A DNA stretch of 64,000 nucleotides from Streptococcus gallolyticus subsp. gallolyticus DSM 16831 (lineage in GTDB: Bacteria > Bacillota > Bacilli > Lactobacillales > Streptococcaceae), in the NCBI RefSeq assembly GCF_002000985.1, contig NZ_CP018822.1, positions 1,010,001 to 1,074,000 of the forward strand, given 5' to 3'. The position numbers were made by a program, and so were the translations under genes. This document shows positions 47,218-56,515 of this stretch, piece by piece. The notes beneath the pieces are model-generated. The model ran no database searches, was not told where the DNA came from, and saw nothing but the letters and a program-made list of their open reading frames with translations. How positions within the stretch are numbered: position 1 is the stretch's first letter; each line of letters starts with the position of its first letter.

Positions 47218-49167
47218 TTGGCTAAAAAAGAAATTAATGTAAATAATTATAATGACGATGCGATTCAGGTCTTGGAAGGATTAGATGCTGTTCGTAAACG
47301 TCCAGGGATGTATATCGGTTCAACAGATGCGACTGGTCTTCATCACTTAGTTTGGGAAATTGTCGATAATGCTGTCGATGAGGCGCTTTCTGGTTTTGGT
47401 AATCAGATTGACGTGATTATCAATTCTGACGGTAGTGTGACAGTTAGTGACCAAGGACGTGGAATGCCAACTGGTAAGCACGCTATGGGGATTCCAACAG
47501 TTGAGGTTATCTTTACCGTTCTCCACGCAGGTGGTAAATTCGGTCAAGGTGGCTATAAGACATCTGGAGGTCTGCATGGAGTAGGTTCTTCGGTTGTTAA
47601 TGCGCTTTCTAGCTGGCTTGAAGTTGAAATCACACGTGACGGTGCCGTTTACAAGCAACGTTTTGAAAATGGTGGGAAACCAGTTACTACGCTTAAAAAA
47701 ATCGGTACAGCACCAAAATCAAAATCAGGGACAAAAGTCACTTTTATGCCTGATGACACAATTTTTTCGACAATTGATTTTAAGTTTAACACGATTGCTG
47801 AGCGCTTGAAAGAATCTGCTTTCTTGCTTAAAGATGTGACATTGACTTTGACAGATAATCGTCCAGAAGAAGCAGAACATTTGGAATTTCATTATGAAAA
47901 TGGGGTTCAAGATTTTGTTGAGTACCTCAATGAAGATAAGGAAACGTTGACACCAGTTATTTCAGTTACAGGTGAAGACCAAAATTTCCAAGTTGAAGTC
48001 GCTCTCCAATATAACGACGGTTTTTCTGATAATATCCTTTCTTTTGTTAACAATGTTCGTACAAAAGACGGTGGTACGCATGAAACTGGTCTAAAATCAG
48101 CTATTACTAAGGCAATGAATGATTATGCTCGTAAGTCTGGTTTGCTGAAAGAAAAAGATAAGAATTTAGAAGGTTCTGATTACCGTGAAGGCTTGTCAGC
48201 GGTGCTTTCAATTCTTGTGCCAGAAGAACATTTACAATTTGAAGGGCAAACCAAAGACAAACTTGGAAGCCCATTAGCACGTCCGATTGTTGATGGAATC
48301 GTTTCTGAAAAATTAACGTATTTCCTTTTAGAAAACGGCGAAATTGCTTCAAACCTTGTTCGCAAAGCAATTAAAGCGCGTGATGCCAGAGAAGCAGCGC
48401 GCAAGGCGCGTGACGAATCACGTAACGGTAAGAAAAATAAAAAGGATAAGGGCTTGCTTTCTGGTAAATTAACGCCAGCACAGTCTAAGAATCCTAAGAA
48501 AAACGAATTATATCTGGTCGAAGGGGATTCTGCCGGTGGTTCAGCTAAACAAGGTCGTGACCGCAAATTTCAAGCGATTCTACCATTGCGTGGTAAGGTG
48601 TTGAATACGGCAAAAGCCAAGATGTCTGACATTGTAAAAAACGAAGAAATCAATACCATGATTTACACAATTGGTGCGGGCGTTGGTGCAGAATTTAACG
48701 TTGAAAATTCTAACTACGATAAGATTATTATCATGACCGATGCCGATACCGACGGTGCTCACATTCAAACGCTTTTATTAACGTTCTTTTATCGTTATAT
48801 GCGTCCGCTAGTTGAGACTGGACACGTCTATATTGCCCTTCCACCTCTTTATAAAATGTCAAAAGGTAAAGGCAAGAAAGAGCAAGTGGAGTATGCTTGG
48901 ACAGATGGCGAGTTAGAAGAATTACGTCAAAAATTTGGTAAAGGTGCTCAGCTACAACGTTACAAAGGTCTTGGGGAAATGAATGCTGACCAACTTTGGG
49001 AAACAACCATGAATCCAGAAACACGCACCTTAATTCGTGTAACAATTGAAGACTTAGCACGTGCCGAACGCCGTGTCAATGTCCTCATGGGCGACAAAGT
49101 TGAACCACGCCGTAAATGGATTGAGGACAACGTCAAATTCACTCTAGAAGAAAATACGGTGTTTTAA
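47218..49167 (+). CDS. parE: DNA topoisomerase IV subunit B
   Basis: This is the ATPase subunit of topo IV, which decatenates chromosomes with ParC. The 649 residues have the GHKL ATP site (LVWEIVDNAVDEA, HGVGSSVVNALSSW), the transducer domain, and the TOPRIM motif EGDSAGGSAKQGRDRKFQ with DADTDGAHIQ for metal. It starts with TTG behind the strong Shine-Dalgarno TTGGAGG; no ATG is nearby. parC follows after 95 nt. Confidence 0.97.
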   Translation: MAKKEINVNNYNDDAIQVLEGLDAVRKRPGMYIGSTDATGLHHLVWEIVDNAVDEALSGFGNQIDVIINSDGSVTVSDQGRGMPTGKHAMGIPTVEVIFTVLHAGGKFGQGGYKTSGGLHGVGSSVVNALSSWLEVEITRDGAVYKQRFENGGKPVTTLKKIGTAPKSKSGTKVTFMPDDTIFSTIDFKFNTIAERLKESAFLLKDVTLTLTDNRPEEAEHLEFHYENGVQDFVEYLNEDKETLTPVISVTGEDQNFQVEVALQYNDGFSDNILSFVNNVRTKDGGTHETGLKSAITKAMNDYARKSGLLKEKDKNLEGSDYREGLSAVLSILVPEEHLQFEGQTKDKLGSPLARPIVDGIVSEKLTYFLLENGEIASNLVRKAIKARDAREAARKARDESRNGKKNKKDKGLLSGKLTPAQSKNPKKNELYLVEGDSAGGSAKQGRDRKFQAILPLRGKVLNTAKAKMSDIVKNEEINTMIYTIGAGVGAEFNVENSNYDKIIIMTDADTDGAHIQTLLLTFFYRYMRPLVETGHVYIALPPLYKMSKGKGKKEQVEYAWTDGELEELRQKFGKGAQLQRYKGLGEMNADQLWETTMNPETRTLIRVTIEDLARAERRVNVLMGDKVEPRRKWIEDNVKFTLEENTVF

Positions 49168-49262
49168 TCAGTCGTTGAAAGTGACCAGTAGCGCTCTATT
49201 ATCTGTTTAAAATGATGAGCTTAAATTATAATTTTTGATGTAAGATAAAAAGGATAATAAAC

Positions 49263-51722
49263 ATGTCAAATGTACAAAATATGTCTCTTGAAGACATTAT
49301 GGGAGATCGTTTTGGGCGATATTCCAAATATATTATTCAAGAGCGGGCTTTGCCAGACATTCGTGATGGCTTGAAGCCTGTTCAACGCCGTATCCTTTAT
49401 TCAATGAATAAAGACGGCAATACCTTTGATAAAGGTTTCCGTAAATCGGCGAAATCCGTCGGTAACGTTATGGGGAATTTCCACCCACACGGTGACTCTT
49501 CAATTTATGACGCCATGGTGCGTATGAGTCAAGATTGGAAGAATCGTGCGACTTTAATTGAAATGCACGGTAACAACGGTTCTATGGACGGTGACCCACC
49601 AGCTGCCATGCGTTATACCGAAGCACGCTTGTCAGAAATTGCGGGTTATTTACTCCATGATATTGACAAAGATACGGTTCCTTTTGCTTGGAACTTTGAT
49701 GATACCGAAAAAGAACCAACGGTTTTACCTGCGGCTTTTCCAAATTTATTGGTAAATGGTGCGACAGGGATTTCAGCAGGTTATGCAACGGATATTCCGC
49801 CACATAATTTAGCAGAAGTGATTGATGCGGTTGTTTACCTCATTGATCATCCTAATGCTAAATTGGATAAATTAATGGAATTCTTGCCTGGACCAGATTT
49901 TCCTACTGGTGCGATTATTCAAGGTAAAGATGGCATTCGTAAAGCTTATGAGACTGGTAAAGGTCGTGTTGTGGTTCGCTCACGCACAGACATTGAAAGC
50001 CTCAAAGGTGGTAAAAAACAGATTGTCGTTACAGAAATTCCTTATGAAGTTAATAAAGCGGTACTTGTTAAGAAAATCGATGATGTTCGTGTGAATAATA
50101 AAGTGCCTGGTATCGCGGAAGTTCGTGATGAATCCGACCGTGATGGTCTGCGTATTGCTATTGAGCTTAAAAAAGATGCTGACGAGCAAACTGTTCTCAA
50201 CTATCTTTTGAAATACACAGATTTGCAGGTGAATTACAATTTCAACATGGTTGCCATTGATAACTACACACCACGTCAGGTTGGTATCGTTCCAATGTTG
50301 ACAAGTTACATTGCGCACCGTAAAGAAATTATCGTTGCTCGTTCGAAATTTGATAAAGAAAAAGCTGAAAAACGCCTTCATATCGTGGAAGGTTTGATTC
50401 GTGTGATTTCGATTCTTGACGACGTTATTGCTCTTATTCGTGCGTCTGAAAATAAAGCTGACGCTAAAGAAAATTTGAAAGTTAGCTATGAATTCTCGGA
50501 AGAACAAGCCGAAGCAATCGTCACATTGCAATTGTACCGTTTGACAAATACTGATATTGTAACGCTTGAAAATGAAGAAGCAGAGCTTCGTGAACGTATT
50601 ACAATGCTTAAAGCCATTATCGGCGATGAACGTACCATGTACAATGTCATGAAACGTGAATTGCGCGAAGTTAAGAAAAAATTTGCTACACCACGTTTGA
50701 CAGAATTGCAAGCTGAAGCTGAAACGATTGAAATTGATGTGGCAAGCTTGATTGTTGAGGAAGATACCTTTGTTAGCGTAACGAAAGGCGGTTATATCAA
50801 ACGTACCAGCCCACGTTCTTACAACGCTTCGACAGTTGAAGAAATTGGAAAACGTGATGATGATGAGCTGATTTTCGTAGCACAAGCTAAGACAACACAG
50901 CACTTGCTGATTTTCACAAATCTTGGTAATGTCATTTACCGTCCAATCCATGAATTGACTGATATTCGTTGGAAAGATATCGGTGAACACTTGTCGCAAA
51001 CCATTACCAACTTTGCGACAGATGAATACGTTTTGTATGCTGAAATTGTTGATGATTTCGGTTCACAAACCTACTTTGCTGCAACAAAACTTGGACAAAT
51101 CAAACGCTTTGAACGCAAGGAATTCACACCTTGGCGCACTTACAAATCAAAATCAGTTAAATACGCTAAGTTAAAAAATGCTGATGATAGTGTCGTTACC
51201 CTCTCACCAATTGCGTTAGACGACGTAATGATTGTGACACACAACGGTTACGCACTGCATTTCAATATCGAAGAAGTGCCAGTCGTTGGCGCAAAAGCAG
51301 CAGGGGTCAAGGCAATCAACCTTAAAGACGATGATTTCGTAGCCTCAGCCTTTGTTGCCAATACAGATAGTTTCTTTATCTTAACACAACGTGGTAGCCT
51401 TAAACGTATGGCGACAGAGCTTATTCCAGCTACAAGCCGTGCTAATCGTGGTTTGCAAGTCTTACGCGAACTCAAATCAAAACCACATCGTGTCTTTATG
51501 GCTGGCCCAGTTCATGCTTCTAATGATGTGCAAAATCTTGACTTATTCACTATTAGCACAGTAGATTCTGATGATGTCGAAACATTAGAAGTCCATTCAA
51601 ATAAAGGAGCTGTTTACCAAGCTATTTTAGAAGATTTAAACCTTTCTGAACGTACAAGTAACGGTTCATTTATTTCGGATAAAATTTCTGATGAAGGTGT
51701 ATTTAGCGCACGAATCAAATAA
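49263..51722 (+). CDS. parC: DNA topoisomerase IV subunit A
   Basis: The 819-residue breakage-reunion subunit has the QRDR region NFHPHGDSSIYDAMVRMSQ and the active tyrosine in AAMRYTEAR (Tyr118). At the key quinolone-resistance positions Ser79 and Asp83 are both present, the susceptible-type residues. The C-terminal beta-pinwheel begins near residue 490 (TKGGYIKRTSPRSY, LTQRGSLKRMATE). It forms the topo IV operon with parE. Confidence 0.97.
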   Translation: MSNVQNMSLEDIMGDRFGRYSKYIIQERALPDIRDGLKPVQRRILYSMNKDGNTFDKGFRKSAKSVGNVMGNFHPHGDSSIYDAMVRMSQDWKNRATLIEMHGNNGSMDGDPPAAMRYTEARLSEIAGYLLHDIDKDTVPFAWNFDDTEKEPTVLPAAFPNLLVNGATGISAGYATDIPPHNLAEVIDAVVYLIDHPNAKLDKLMEFLPGPDFPTGAIIQGKDGIRKAYETGKGRVVVRSRTDIESLKGGKKQIVVTEIPYEVNKAVLVKKIDDVRVNNKVPGIAEVRDESDRDGLRIAIELKKDADEQTVLNYLLKYTDLQVNYNFNMVAIDNYTPRQVGIVPMLTSYIAHRKEIIVARSKFDKEKAEKRLHIVEGLIRVISILDDVIALIRASENKADAKENLKVSYEFSEEQAEAIVTLQLYRLTNTDIVTLENEEAELRERITMLKAIIGDERTMYNVMKRELREVKKKFATPRLTELQAEAETIEIDVASLIVEEDTFVSVTKGGYIKRTSPRSYNASTVEEIGKRDDDELIFVAQAKTTQHLLIFTNLGNVIYRPIHELTDIRWKDIGEHLSQTITNFATDEYVLYAEIVDDFGSQTYFAATKLGQIKRFERKEFTPWRTYKSKSVKYAKLKNADDSVVTLSPIALDDVMIVTHNGYALHFNIEEVPVVGAKAAGVKAINLKDDDFVASAFVANTDSFFILTQRGSLKRMATELIPATSRANRGLQVLRELKSKPHRVFMAGPVHASNDVQNLDLFTISTVDSDDVETLEVHSNKGAVYQAILEDLNLSERTSNGSFISDKISDEGVFSARIK

Positions 51723-51730
51723 ATTCATAA

Positions 51731-51754
51731 GTCGGGGAAAAGTCCCCGATTTAT
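51731..51754 (+). terminator. Terminator after parC
   Basis: TCGGGGA and TCCCCGA pair around a short loop and are followed by TTTATTTTC. Confidence 0.85.
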
Positions 51755-51848
51755 TTTCAAAATAAATTTTCAGAATTTTATGAAAAACTACTTGAAAAAA
51801 GATTTAAAAAGCGTACAATAAGATAAAAACAAAGAAAGAGGATTTAAC

Positions 51849-52871
51849 ATGACAGTAGATTTAGACTGGGAAAACCTAGGATTTGCCTATCATAAATTAC
51901 CATTTCGCTATATTTCATATTACAAAGACGGTAAATGGGATGACGGACAATTAACAGAAGATGCAACGCTTCATATTTCAGAAGCGTCTCCAGCTTTGCA
52001 TTATGGTCAACAAGCGTTTGAAGGCTTGAAAGCTTATCGCACAAAGGATGGCTCTGTTCAATTATTCCGCCCAAATATGAATGCAGAACGTTTGCAACGC
52101 ACAGCAGACCGCCTTCTTATGCCACAAGTGCCAACTGAAAAATTCATTGATGCCGCTAAGCAAGTTGTGCGCGCCAATGAAGAATTCGTCCCACCATATG
52201 GTACAGGTGCAACTCTTTATCTACGTCCTCTTTTGATTGGTGTTGGTGATATTATTGGTGTTCACCCAGCTGATGAATACATTTTCACTATTTTTGCCAT
52301 GCCAGTTGGAAATTACTTCAAAGGTGGCTTGGTGCCAACAAACTTCTTGATTCAAGATGAATATGACCGTGCTGCACCGAATGGTACAGGTGCTGCAAAA
52401 GTTGGTGGTAACTACGCAGCAAGCCTTCTTCCAGGGAAAGTGGCGCACGACCGCAAATTCTCTGACGTTATTTATCTTGACCCAGCTACTCATACCAAAA
52501 TTGAAGAAGTCGGTTCAGCAAACTTCTTCGGTATTACAGCGGATAATGAATTTATCACACCGCTTAGCCCATCTATTTTGCCATCTATCACAAAATATTC
52601 ACTTCTTTACTTGGCAGAGCACCGCTTTGGAATGAAAGCTATCCAAGGTGACGTAAAACTTGATGAATTAGACAAATTCGTTGAAGCTGGTGCTTGTGGT
52701 ACAGCAGCCGTTATTTCACCAATCGGTGGTGTTCAACACGGAGATGACTTCCATGTCTTTTATAGCGAAACAGAAGTAGGTCCTGTAACCCGTAAACTTT
52801 ATGACGAGCTTGTTGGTATCCAGTTTGGTGATATTGAAGCTCCAGAAGGTTGGATTTACAAAGTTAACTAA
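51849..52871 (+). CDS. ilvE: Branched-chain-amino-acid aminotransferase
   Basis: This PLP enzyme interconverts Val/Leu/Ile with their 2-oxo acids using glutamate. The 340 residues have HYGQQAFEGLKAYR, the PLP-lysine region TGAAKVGGNYAASL, and the phosphate-binding EEVGSANFFGI. Shine-Dalgarno AAAGAGG lies 6 nt upstream. It has its own terminator. Confidence 0.96.
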   Translation: MTVDLDWENLGFAYHKLPFRYISYYKDGKWDDGQLTEDATLHISEASPALHYGQQAFEGLKAYRTKDGSVQLFRPNMNAERLQRTADRLLMPQVPTEKFIDAAKQVVRANEEFVPPYGTGATLYLRPLLIGVGDIIGVHPADEYIFTIFAMPVGNYFKGGLVPTNFLIQDEYDRAAPNGTGAAKVGGNYAASLLPGKVAHDRKFSDVIYLDPATHTKIEEVGSANFFGITADNEFITPLSPSILPSITKYSLLYLAEHRFGMKAIQGDVKLDELDKFVEAGACGTAAVISPIGGVQHGDDFHVFYSETEVGPVTRKLYDELVGIQFGDIEAPEGWIYKVN

Positions 52872-52878
52872 AAAATGA

Positions 52879-52903
52879 AAGCTTGCTCTTGCAAGCTTTT
52901 TCG
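52879..52903 (+). terminator. Terminator after ilvE
   Basis: AAGCTTGC (52880-52887) pairs perfectly with GCAAGCTT (52892-52899) and is followed by TTTC. Confidence 0.82.
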
Positions 52904-52937
52904 TTTTCATGTAAAATGGGTAAAGTGAGGTGAAAGA

Positions 52938-53168
52938 ATGAGCAAAAAAGATAAGAAAATCGAAATTCAACTAGCTGATGCTAAGGTTGAAATCAATAAC
53001 GCCAAAGTCGAAGGCTACACTTTGACAGCTGGTAAAAAAATCATTGGTGAAATCGCTGAACTAGACGGTAAATTTGCAATTGTCAAGAGTGGAGAAGTCG
53101 AAGCATTCTTCAAGACATTAGAACAAACGATTGAAAGTATTATTGAAAATTACAATCTTAATCGCTAA
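52938..53168 (+). CDS. DUF2969 family protein
   Basis: The 76-residue basic-acidic protein is of the streptococcal and lactobacillal DUF2969 family. It begins MSKKDKKIEIQLADAKVE and has a central GEIAELDGKF segment and a helical end. Function is unknown. It is conserved in this position upstream of the tRNA and rpsA genes. Shine-Dalgarno GTGAGGTG precedes it. Confidence 0.82.
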   Translation: MSKKDKKIEIQLADAKVEINNAKVEGYTLTAGKKIIGEIAELDGKFAIVKSGEVEAFFKTLEQTIESIIENYNLNR

Positions 53169-53185
53169 AAAAAGCCGAAAAGTAC

Positions 53186-53214
53186 TTGCAAGAGAACAAA
53201 AACTATGTTAGAAT
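53186..53214 (+). promoter_or_regulatory. Promoter of the tRNA-Tyr / tRNA-Gln transcript
   Basis: TTGCAA (53186-53191), a 17-nt spacer and TAGAAT (53209-53214) lie 15 nt before tRNA-Tyr. Confidence 0.7.
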
Positions 53215-53229
53215 AGTTTTTGTTGTAAC

Positions 53230-53310
53230 GGAAGGGTAGCGAAGAGGCTAAACGCGGCGGACTGTAAATCCGCTCCTTCGGGTTCGGGGGTTCGAATCCC
53301 TCCCCTTCCA
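53230..53310 (+). tRNA. tRNA-Tyr (GTA)
   Basis: This is an 81-nt class II tRNA. The acceptor GGAAGGG / CCCTTCC is followed by discriminator A. The anticodon loop CTGTAAA carries GTA, and there is a long variable arm (CCTTCGG) and a T-loop TTCGAAT. CCA is not encoded. Confidence 0.95.
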
Positions 53311-53343
53311 TTCTAAGAGAAGTCTTAGATTGTACATTGTTTT

Positions 53344-53415
53344 TGGGGTATAGCCAAGCGGTAAGGCAAGGGACTTTGACTCCCTCATGCGTTGGTTCGA
53401 ATCCAGCTACCCCAG
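53344..53415 (+). tRNA. tRNA-Gln (TTG)
   Basis: The 72-nt tRNA has acceptor TGGGGTA / TACCCCA and discriminator G. The anticodon is in loop CTTTGAC (TTG), and the T-loop is TTCGAAT. It lies 33 nt after tRNA-Tyr, and no terminator separates it from rpsA. Confidence 0.95.
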
Positions 53416-53500
53416 TCAAAGGTATCAAGTTTCGGCTTGACACCGTCAAAGATAAAAGTTGTTGTCGTTGCGGGTTACCTTGAGAAATATTATTGTTGTC

Positions 53501-53524
53501 AAAAGTTAGCATTAGCTAGCTTTT
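53501..53524 (+). promoter_or_regulatory. Hairpin directly before the rpsA ribosome-binding site
   Basis: AAAAGTTAGC (53501-53510) pairs with GCTAGCTTTT (53515-53524; one G-U) around loop ATTA, ending a few bases before GGAGG. As ribosomal protein S1 often controls its own synthesis, this is a candidate regulatory stem. It lacks a T-tail beyond the stem, so termination is unlikely. Confidence 0.4.
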
Positions 53525-53542
53525 GTTGGAGGATTTTTTAGA

Positions 53543-54739
53543 ATGAATGAATTTGAAGATTTGCTAAACAGTGTTAGCGAAGTAAACCCTGGTGATGTAG
53601 TCACTGCGGAAGTTTTAACTGTTGATAATGATCAAGCAAACGTTGTTATCGAAGGAACAGGTGTTGAAGGTGTCCTTACACTTCGTGAATTGACTAACGA
53701 TCGTGATGCTGACATCAATGACTTTGTTAAAACTGGCGACACAGTTGAAGTTCTTGTTCTTCGTCAAGTTGTAGGTAAAGATACTGATACAGTTACTTTC
53801 CTTGTCTCTAAAAAACGCTTGGAAGCTCGCAAAGCTTGGGATAAACTTGTTGGTCGTGAAGGTGAAGTTGTTACTGTTAAAGGTACACGTGCTGTTAAAG
53901 GTGGTCTTTCAGTTGAATTTGAAGGACTTCGCGGATTCATCCCAGCTTCAATGATCGACACTCGTTTTGTACGTAACACTGAAAAATTTGTTGGTCAAGA
54001 GTTCGAAGCTAAAATTAAAGAAGTTGTTCCAGCTGAAAACCGCTTCATTCTTTCACGTCGTGAAGTTGTTGAAGAAAAAGCTGCTGCAGCTCGTAAAGAA
54101 GTCTTCTCTAAACTTGAAGAAGGCGCAATCGTTAAAGGTAAAGTTGCTCGTTTGACAAGCTTTGGTGCTTTCATCGACCTTGGTGGTGTTGACGGACTTG
54201 TTCACGTGACTGAATTGTCTCACGAACGTAACGTATCACCTAAATCAGTTGTTTCTGTTGGTGAAGAAGTTGAAGTTAAAGTTCTTTCAATTGACGAAGA
54301 AGCAGGTCGTGTATCACTTTCACTTAAAGCTACAACACCTGGACCTTGGGATGGTGTAGAACAAAAACTTGCTGCTGGTGATGTTGTTGAAGGTAAAGTT
54401 AAACGTTTGACTGACTTCGGTGCTTTCGTTGAAGTATTACCTGGTATCGATGGACTTGTTCACATCTCACAAATTTCACACAAACGTGTTGAAAATCCAA
54501 AAGATGTCCTTTCAGTAGGTCAAGAAGTTAATGTTAAAGTTCTTGATGTTAACGCTGCTGCAGAACGTGTATCACTTTCTATCAAAGCTCTTGAAGAACG
54601 TCCAGCACAAGCTGAAAATGAAGAAAAACGTCAATCTCGTCCACGTCGTCCAAAACGTGAAGCTAAACGTGATTACGAACTTCCAGAAACTCAAACTGGA
54701 TTCTCAATGGCTGACTTGTTTGGCGATATTGAATTATAA
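53543..54739 (+). CDS. rpsA: 30S ribosomal protein S1
   Basis: The 398-residue protein carries four S1 OB-fold repeats. The best seen are repeats 3 and 4: [20 protein letters not shown] and [20 protein letters not shown], each followed by LVHVTE or LVHISQ. S1 binds mRNA and helps initiation. This shorter four-domain form is usual in Firmicutes. Codon usage is that of highly expressed genes. Shine-Dalgarno TTGGAGG. Confidence 0.94.
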   Translation: MNEFEDLLNSVSEVNPGDVVTAEVLTVDNDQANVVIEGTGVEGVLTLRELTNDRDADINDFVKTGDTVEVLVLRQVVGKDTDTVTFLVSKKRLEARKAWDKLVGREGEVVTVKGTRAVKGGLSVEFEGLRGFIPASMIDTRFVRNTEKFVGQEFEAKIKEVVPAENRFILSRREVVEEKAAAARKEVFSKLEEGAIVKGKVARLTSFGAFIDLGGVDGLVHVTELSHERNVSPKSVVSVGEEVEVKVLSIDEEAGRVSLSLKATTPGPWDGVEQKLAAGDVVEGKVKRLTDFGAFVEVLPGIDGLVHISQISHKRVENPKDVLSVGQEVNVKVLDVNAAAERVSLSIKALEERPAQAENEEKRQSRPRRPKREAKRDYELPETQTGFSMADLFGDIEL

Positions 54740-54748
54740 TAATAATTA

Positions 54749-54780
54749 GAAAAGACTTGTTTAACAGGTCTTTTCTTTTT
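54749..54780 (+). terminator. Terminator after rpsA
   Basis: GAAAAGAC (54749-54756) pairs with GTCTTTTC (54768-54775) and is followed by TTTTT. Confidence 0.82.
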
Positions 54781-54789
54781 ACTTTGATG

Positions 54790-54798
54790 TGGTATAAT
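54790..54798 (+). promoter_or_regulatory. Extended -10 promoter of tRNA-Arg
   Basis: TGGTATAAT is a perfect -10 with TGn, 11 nt before the mature 5' end of tRNA-Arg. Confidence 0.6.
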
Positions 54799-54809
54799 AT
54801 AATAAGTTG

Positions 54810-54881
54810 CCACTCTTAGTGTAATGGATATCACGCAAGATTCCGGTTCTTGAAATAGGGGTTCGATTCCCTTAGGGTGGA
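54810..54881 (+). tRNA. tRNA-Arg (CCG)
   Basis: The 72-nt tRNA has acceptor CCACTCT / AGGGTGG (one G-U) and discriminator A. The anticodon stem CAAGA/TCTTG encloses loop TTCCGGT with anticodon CCG, and the T-loop is TTCGATT. It is monocistronic with a promoter and a terminator. Confidence 0.93.
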
Positions 54882-54897
54882 GAGTTATAATCTACCT

Positions 54898-54923
54898 AAA
54901 AAGCCTTGAAATCAAGGCTTTTT
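54898..54923 (+). terminator. Terminator after tRNA-Arg
   Basis: AAAAAGCCTTGA pairs with TCAAGGCTTTTT (12 bp, 2-nt loop), and the T-run lies in the stem. Confidence 0.88.
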
Positions 54924-55266
54924 GAAGTATAAAAACGTTATTTATTTCGAAAAGCTTTAGAGTCATTCAAGGACATTACCAAATAAAAAAATCAAGGTAT
55001 TTGCAGATCTTTTTTGCCTAAATATCTAAGATAATGTTTGCTATTTGGTACAATACCTTAAAAAACTATTAGAGTACAGATGATATAAATTAAAAAGTTT
55101 GTTATGTTTTGAATTAACTTGACTCATAATTTTGGGGAAAGAAAATTAGGGGAATCTTCCTTTAGAAAGATTGAATTGTTGCTGCGGTTTTTATGCATGA
55201 ATTGGCTAGGATTTTTGAGTAGCTATTGTTTTCTTGCTAAGATTTATAGCTTGAATTTCTACATAG
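54924..55266. other. Non-coding interval, nothing recognised
   Basis: This AT-rich stretch holds only one 63-codon frame (55119-55310) with no Shine-Dalgarno and no family resemblance. No repeats or RNA genes are seen. Confidence 0.5.
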
Positions 55267-55295
55267 TAAAAAAGTCTGAGATGATTTCTCAAACT
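55267..55295 (-). terminator. Terminator of lrgAB (minus strand)
   Basis: On the minus strand GTTTGAGA pairs with TCTCAGAC (one G-U) and is followed by TTTTTTAC. Confidence 0.75.
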
Positions 55296-55312
55296 TGGTT
55301 CTTATACTAGTG

Positions 55313-56008
55313 TTATTTCAGAATAATTTGAGCAACAATTGGGCTAATAATAACATATACGATTCCTGTCACGCCAATGGCGAGACCAGCCATTGCGCCT
55401 TCGACATGACCATATTTTAAGGCTGTCCCTGTTCCGATAGCGTGTCCTGTACCACCAAGACTTAATCCAATCGCTACTGGATCATCAATTTTTAAAAGTT
55501 TTAGAAAAACTGGACCAAGAACGCTAGTTAAAATTCCAGTGATGACAACAACGACAAGGGTAACTGTTGTAATTCCGCCCATTTTGTCGGTAATTCCAAC
55601 TGCCATAGCAGTTGTTACAGATTTGGGAAATAAAGAAATAGCTAAGAGGTATTTAATTCCAAAAGTTTTAGCGATAAGTGCTGTGAATGTAGTGTTAACA
55701 ATACAAGCGATTAAAATACCTGACAGAATGCTTCTGATGTGATGTTTCATTAGGTGAAATGAGCGATAAAGCGGTATTCCAAGTGCGACAGTCGAAGGAA
55801 CGATAAGCGTGTTTAGGTAGCTTCCTCCAACGTAATAGTCGGCATACGAAATGTTACTTATTTTTAGAAAGGCGATAATAAAAAAAGTAGCTAGAAGTAA
55901 TGGTGTTGTAATTGGATGCGGAAAACGTCTAAAAATTAACATTCCCATTAAATAGGCAAGAATTGACACCATTATACCAAAGATTGGATTTGTGATAACC
56001 TCATTCAT
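55313..56008 (-). CDS. lrgB: LrgB-family antiholin-like / autolysis regulator
   Basis: The 231 residues have several membrane helices and the LrgB/CidB/YohK signature: AISLFPKSVTTAMAVGITD, SLGGTGHAIGTGTAL and PVFLKLLKI. LrgAB modulate murein hydrolase activity and, in streptococci and Bacillus PftAB, pyruvate transport. I start at 56008 (MNEVITNPIFG), behind AAGGAG. The frame is open further back only inside lrgA. It overlaps lrgA by 8 nt. Confidence 0.92.
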   Translation of the reverse strand: MNEVITNPIFGIMVSILAYLMGMLIFRRFPHPITTPLLLATFFIIAFLKISNISYADYYVGGSYLNTLIVPSTVALGIPLYRSFHLMKHHIRSILSGILIACIVNTTFTALIAKTFGIKYLLAISLFPKSVTTAMAVGITDKMGGITTVTLVVVVITGILTSVLGPVFLKLLKIDDPVAIGLSLGGTGHAIGTGTALKYGHVEGAMAGLAIGVTGIVYVIISPIVAQIILK

Positions 56009-56381
56009 GACGGACTCCTTTATCAACGTAATCTCCTTCAAAACGTTTTTTGATAAATTGCACAACAAAACCGATAACGGCAACGTTTAGGAAGATCGCA
56101 CCTAAAATAATGATAGTAATAGGGAGCAGGTAATCCTTAATATCGTTAAATTTTTCCATAATCCCAACAGCTGCAGGCAAAAAAAGAATGGTCATATTAT
56201 TCAATAAAAAATTTCCGACAACGTCAATGTGTCTAAGGCGGATAATTTTAAATTCGAGCGCAAGAAAAAGTAGCACTAGCCCAATAATGCTACCAGGAAC
56301 GGGTAAATGCAACAAATTTGAAATTGCCTCTCCAATAAATGAAAAGACCAGAATAATCATAAATTGAACGTATAACTTCAT
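56001..56381 (-). CDS. lrgA: LrgA/CidA-family holin-like protein
   Basis: The 126 residues have four membrane helices and the CidA/LrgA core LHLPVPGSIIGLVLLFLALEF and LLNNMTILFLPAAVGIME. It works as a pair with LrgB. Shine-Dalgarno AAGGAG is 6 nt upstream. The upstream region holds a 23-bp palindrome (56443-56465) and a cre-like sequence. Confidence 0.92.
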   Translation of the reverse strand: MKLYVQFMIILVFSFIGEAISNLLHLPVPGSIIGLVLLFLALEFKIIRLRHIDVVGNFLLNNMTILFLPAAVGIMEKFNDIKDYLLPITIIILGAIFLNVAVIGFVVQFIKKRFEGDYVDKGVRHE

Positions 56382-56442
56382 TAGTAAACTCCTTCGTTAT
56401 AAGTCTACTACTATGTAGGGATTTTTCAAGGTTCTTGAAACG

Positions 56443-56465
56443 TTTACATGAAAATTTCATGTAAA
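56443..56465. promoter_or_regulatory. 23-bp perfect palindrome upstream of lrgA
   Basis: TTTACATGAAA / TTTCATGTAAA are perfect inverted repeats around a single A, 62-84 nt upstream of the lrgA start. TTGAAACGTTTACA, overlapping its upstream side, looks like a CcpA cre box missing one base. It is probably an operator; the regulator is unidentified and no lytSR genes are nearby. Confidence 0.55.
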
Positions 56466-56515
56466 TATGGTGAGTTTCATCATGTCAGTAGAAGTAATAC
56501 GAAGATGATTTAGAA

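Noticed and set aside
49980-50999. 339-codon minus-strand open frame
   Set aside because: It lies entirely inside parC on the opposite strand, is rich in Phe/Asn/Cys as reverse complements of lysine/acidic codons are, and has no Shine-Dalgarno or family resemblance.
53165-53512. 115-codon minus-strand open frame
   Set aside because: It covers tRNA-Tyr and tRNA-Gln; the 'protein' is an antisense reading of tRNA genes.
55119-55310. 63-codon plus-strand frame before lrgB
   Set aside because: There is no ribosome-binding site and no recognisable motif, and it runs through the lrgAB terminator.
56435-56450. A regular CcpA cre site before lrgA
   Set aside because: TTGAAACGTTTACA is one base short of the cre consensus spacing, so I mention it only as cre-like.
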